Assembly: GCF_000150955.2 (NCBI RefSeq)
Contig: NC_011697.1
Location: 304,798 to 342,734 of the forward strand
Length of the DNA stretch: 37,937 nt
From: Phaeodactylum tricornutum CCAP 1055/1
Taxonomy: Eukaryota; Bacillariophyta; Bacillariophyceae; Surirellales; Neidiaceae
Direction: 5' to 3'
Shown here: one piece after another, positions 35,169-37,937 of the stretch
Position numbering within the stretch: position 1 is the first letter of the stretch
Layout of the letters: every line of letters begins with the position of its first letter
Translations under genes and position numbers: made by a program
Notes under the pieces: generated by a model
Database searches by the model: none
What the model saw: only the letters and a program-made list of their open reading frames with translations
Told to the model about the DNA's origin: nothing

Positions 35169-37937
35169 ATGGCGGCTGCTTTAGCTCAAGTTCGAAATGC
35201 TTTACAAGCGATCGGCATTGTTGATGTCGAACAACGCGATGCTATCACGGATTCGATTACGTCTATGGATGTTTTCGAGATCGCAACGGATGATTTCATC
35301 AAGGACATGTGTAAGAACATCCGTCGTCCAGGGGGTACACTTCCGAATCCTAACGCAGAACAACCTGGAGCCCCGGCAATGATTCCTCGCAATGGTGTAG
35401 CAATTTCACCTACTGCGGAGGAGCGTCTTGTGTTGTTGGCATACTATGTTCGTCACCTCAAGCGCACTTCTCGGCCTTATCCGGCTCAGTTCAATGCGGC
35501 GCGTATTTTCTCGATGATCGAGATCAAGAAGCGTGAGAAGGAAGACAAAGAGTTAGCGAAAGACCTTGTTGCTCCTGGACAAATTGAAGACCTGAAGAAG
35601 ATCCGTGATGCCTTTGAGAATATTGCGGAATATTTGCTTCAAATTCGAGGAACAACGGGAGTTCCATTGGCTTATGTCATTCGTGAAGATGAAGAAGTTC
35701 CTGAAGGTCCGGATAACAACTATCAAGATGCGTTTGAAGAAATGATAGCGCGATGTCCGCATGAAGAAGAGTCCTATGCAGCAGATAATGCTCAAGTGTG
35801 GTCTATTATTCGCGTTTGTACTCATGGTGGTCCTACTTGGAGCTGGGTGTCGGCTTATGCTCGAGCTCGTAATGGTCGTGCGGCTTGGTTTGCACTTCGC
35901 TCGCATTATTTGGGACCGACTAATCAGTCGAAGATTATGACATGTGCTGAAGGTGATCTTGAGTCAAAGTTCTACAACGGAGAGCGTCGTAACTTTACTT
36001 TCGAACGTTTTGCTGAGATTCATCAGCAAGCTCATACAGATCTAGAAGAGTTTGGAGAGCCATTGACAGAGGCTGCAAAAATTCGGAAATTTTTGAAACG
36101 GATTCAGGCATCGTTTCTCAATTCTGCAATTGCCACTGTTCATGCTAACCCATCTTTGAAAAATGATTTTGAAGCCACAGTGAATTTTCTCAGTGAGTTT
36201 ATTGAAGAACAGAATCAAGCTCAACTTCGGAATATTTCGTCAGGTCGATCTGGTTGCGGTCGAGGACGGGGTAGAGGATCAGGTCGTGGTAATAAAGGTC
36301 GCGGTGGACGCGGTGATAAAGGTGTTTTCAACAAAGGTTCTACCAAGGGCATGGTGGATAAGTATTATACCTTTGATGAATACAAGAGTATGAATGCTGA
36401 ACAGAAGCGTCACTTGCATACATTACGTCAAGAAGCTGGTGGTAAACGCAATGCTTCTACTGTTGATTCTCAAGAAAAGGAGGATGACAAGAAATCGAAA
36501 ACGAGTCGTGATGATACAAGCTCGCTTACTTCGAAGTCGTCGGCAGGTCGCAATATGTCGCAGAGAAGTTTGAATATGTCAGTGGTATCAACACGTTCTA
36601 TCTCTATACAGTCACTGGAGAGTGCATTTATATCACACGCGGAGTTAGATTCTCACGCAGATACTTGTTGCGTTGGAATGAATGCTTACATATTTCATGA
36701 AACCTCTCAAACGGTTGATGTTTCTGCATTTTTATCTACATTGGGACAAGCCCGGTCTGTACCAATTGTCTCTGCTGCTCTTGCATATGATCATCCTTAC
36801 ACATATGAGACTTTTATTTTAATTATTCATCAGGCCTTGCACTTTCCTACCATGAAACATAATTTGTTAAATCCGAATCAGCTCCGGTTAAACGATGTGC
36901 AGGTCTATGATTGTCCAAGATTTTTACTTGAAAATCCCACGGATTTATCACATTCGATTTATTTTCCGAACGAGAATCTTAAATTGCATCTGCAATTAGA
37001 TGGTGTGATTTCGTATTTGCCAGTGCGAAAGCCGTCTCCGGAGGAGTTTCGAAATTTTCACAAATTGACTCTTACATATGACAATCCCATTTGGGATCCA
37101 TATTCGACGGATTTTACTTGTCAGGAGGAGAAGTATACCGATAGCAAAGGTATTTTGGTAACGAGACAATCCGGTCATGCAAACATACAAATGATTTCGT
37201 CACACGAAAGTACAGTATCAGTTGTGTTGTCTAGTATTTCAGTGTCACTCGATGAACAGCGTTTTGTCGAAGCACTTGAGAAGACATGTCTGGTGAGTGT
37301 TGCTCAGTCGTCGAATTACAGGTACAGGGTTACTCCGGAAGAGTTAGCCGGACGTTGGAATATCGGTTTATCTGCAGCGAAACGAACTTTATTGGCTACG
37401 ACTCAAAGAGGAGTCAAGGATATTGCCAGTCGGACTCTAACACAGAGAGTCAAGCCAACTACCAGTCAGCTCAGATACCGACATCTCCGTACAAGTGTGT
37501 ATACGGATACAATGTTTTCTTGTGTAATGTCTTTGAGTGGAAACACTTGTGCCCAGATTTACGTCAACGATCTTGATTGGACACGTGCTTATGCTATGAA
37601 GTCAAAAGGTAATGCCCATGAGACATTGGATTTGTTGTTTCACCGAGAAGGTGTTCCAGCCGAAATTATTTCGGATGGCGCGAAAGAATCGGTGCAGGGT
37701 GAATTCAGACGGAAGGTTCGTGCGGCAGGATCTCATGCTCGACAGATTGAACCTTACTCACCGTGGTTAAATCGAGCCGAGACTGCAATCAGAGCATTGA
37801 AACGCATGACTAACATGGCTATGAAAAAGTCATCTGCACCGTTATATTTATGGGATTTTTGCCTGGAGTTGCAAAGTATGATTCGATCGTCAATTGCCCA
37901 TAACATTTATGCATTGAACGACGATGTACCGAACACG
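35169..37937 (+). mobile_element. Ty1/copia-type LTR retrotransposon (CoDi-like), looks whole as far as visible
   Basis: Second element of the same family, same strand. One gag-pol frame begins at the ATG at 35169 (context ACCATGGCG) and stays open to the window edge, 923 codons. Parts: capsid-type gag (about 35.2-36.2 kb), a Gly/Arg-rich RGG tract in the place where many Copia gag proteins have a zinc knuckle (about 36.24-36.32 kb), protease with DSHAD (about 36.65 kb), and the integrase core up to the edge. Reverse transcriptase, RNase H and the 3' LTR would lie beyond the window. No break was seen in the visible part, so it is likely young. The protein is clearly related to, but not the same as, the first element, so the two are different subfamilies or long-separated lineages. 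Confidence 0.88.

Noticed and set aside
1-37937. tRNA, rRNA, CRISPR array or other structural RNA genes
   Set aside because: None seen by reading both strands; no clover-leaf-like sequence or regularly spaced repeat was found, though a covariance-model search was not possible.

Overview
The window looks like nuclear DNA of a diatom, most likely Phaeodactylum tricornutum or a close relative. The evidence is compact genes with few short GT-AG introns (about 70-215 bp), a plant-like mitochondrial gamma-carbonic-anhydrase-like gene, plant-type ATP-phosphofructokinases, a CRAL-TRIO protein with N-terminal motifs I associate with stramenopiles, a membrane cyclase-phosphodiesterase fusion, and Ty1/copia elements resembling the diatom CoDi group. 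The species is recognised from memory of such genes, not from a search.

Layout. 1-4980: two head-to-head paralogous GT77-like type II membrane glycosyltransferase genes (the left one runs off the window edge). 6013-11823: six-gene-type compact stretch with an NAGPA-like phosphodiester glycosidase, a leucine-rich-repeat protein, a gamma-CA-like protein (with a 5' exon at 9057-9152), a CRAL-TRIO lipid-binding protein and mitochondrial short-chain enoyl-CoA hydratase. 12362-16814: a tandem pair of ATP-phosphofructokinase genes whose second intron and third exon are almost identical while their 5' halves have diverged, which points to gene conversion. 17257-18786: Nup62/Nsp1-type FG nucleoporin. 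19330-21114: a third, intronless GT77-like paralogue, tail to tail with protein farnesyltransferase beta (21134-22681).

23735-28720 is a cyclase/phosphodiesterase locus: a decayed PDE tail, then a decayed extracellular-sensor region, then an undamaged 816-residue reading frame with one membrane segment, a class III nucleotide cyclase domain and a PDEase_I domain. From about 29523 to the right edge the sequence is occupied by two related Ty1/copia-type elements in the same orientation: an old, 5'-truncated, broken one, and a younger one whose coding region is open from 35169 to the window end.

There is no operon logic here. The genes are individually transcribed housekeeping and secretory-pathway genes. 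The points of most interest are the phosphofructokinase conversion tract, the loss of all three zinc-ligand histidines in the gamma-CA-like protein, the different intron positions among the GT77 paralogues, and the intact cyclase-PDE frame that sits directly behind a ruined 5' half. I did not find a convincing new multi-gene system. Coordinates of spliced genes rest on splice-site inspection by eye guided by paralogue or family alignment from memory.
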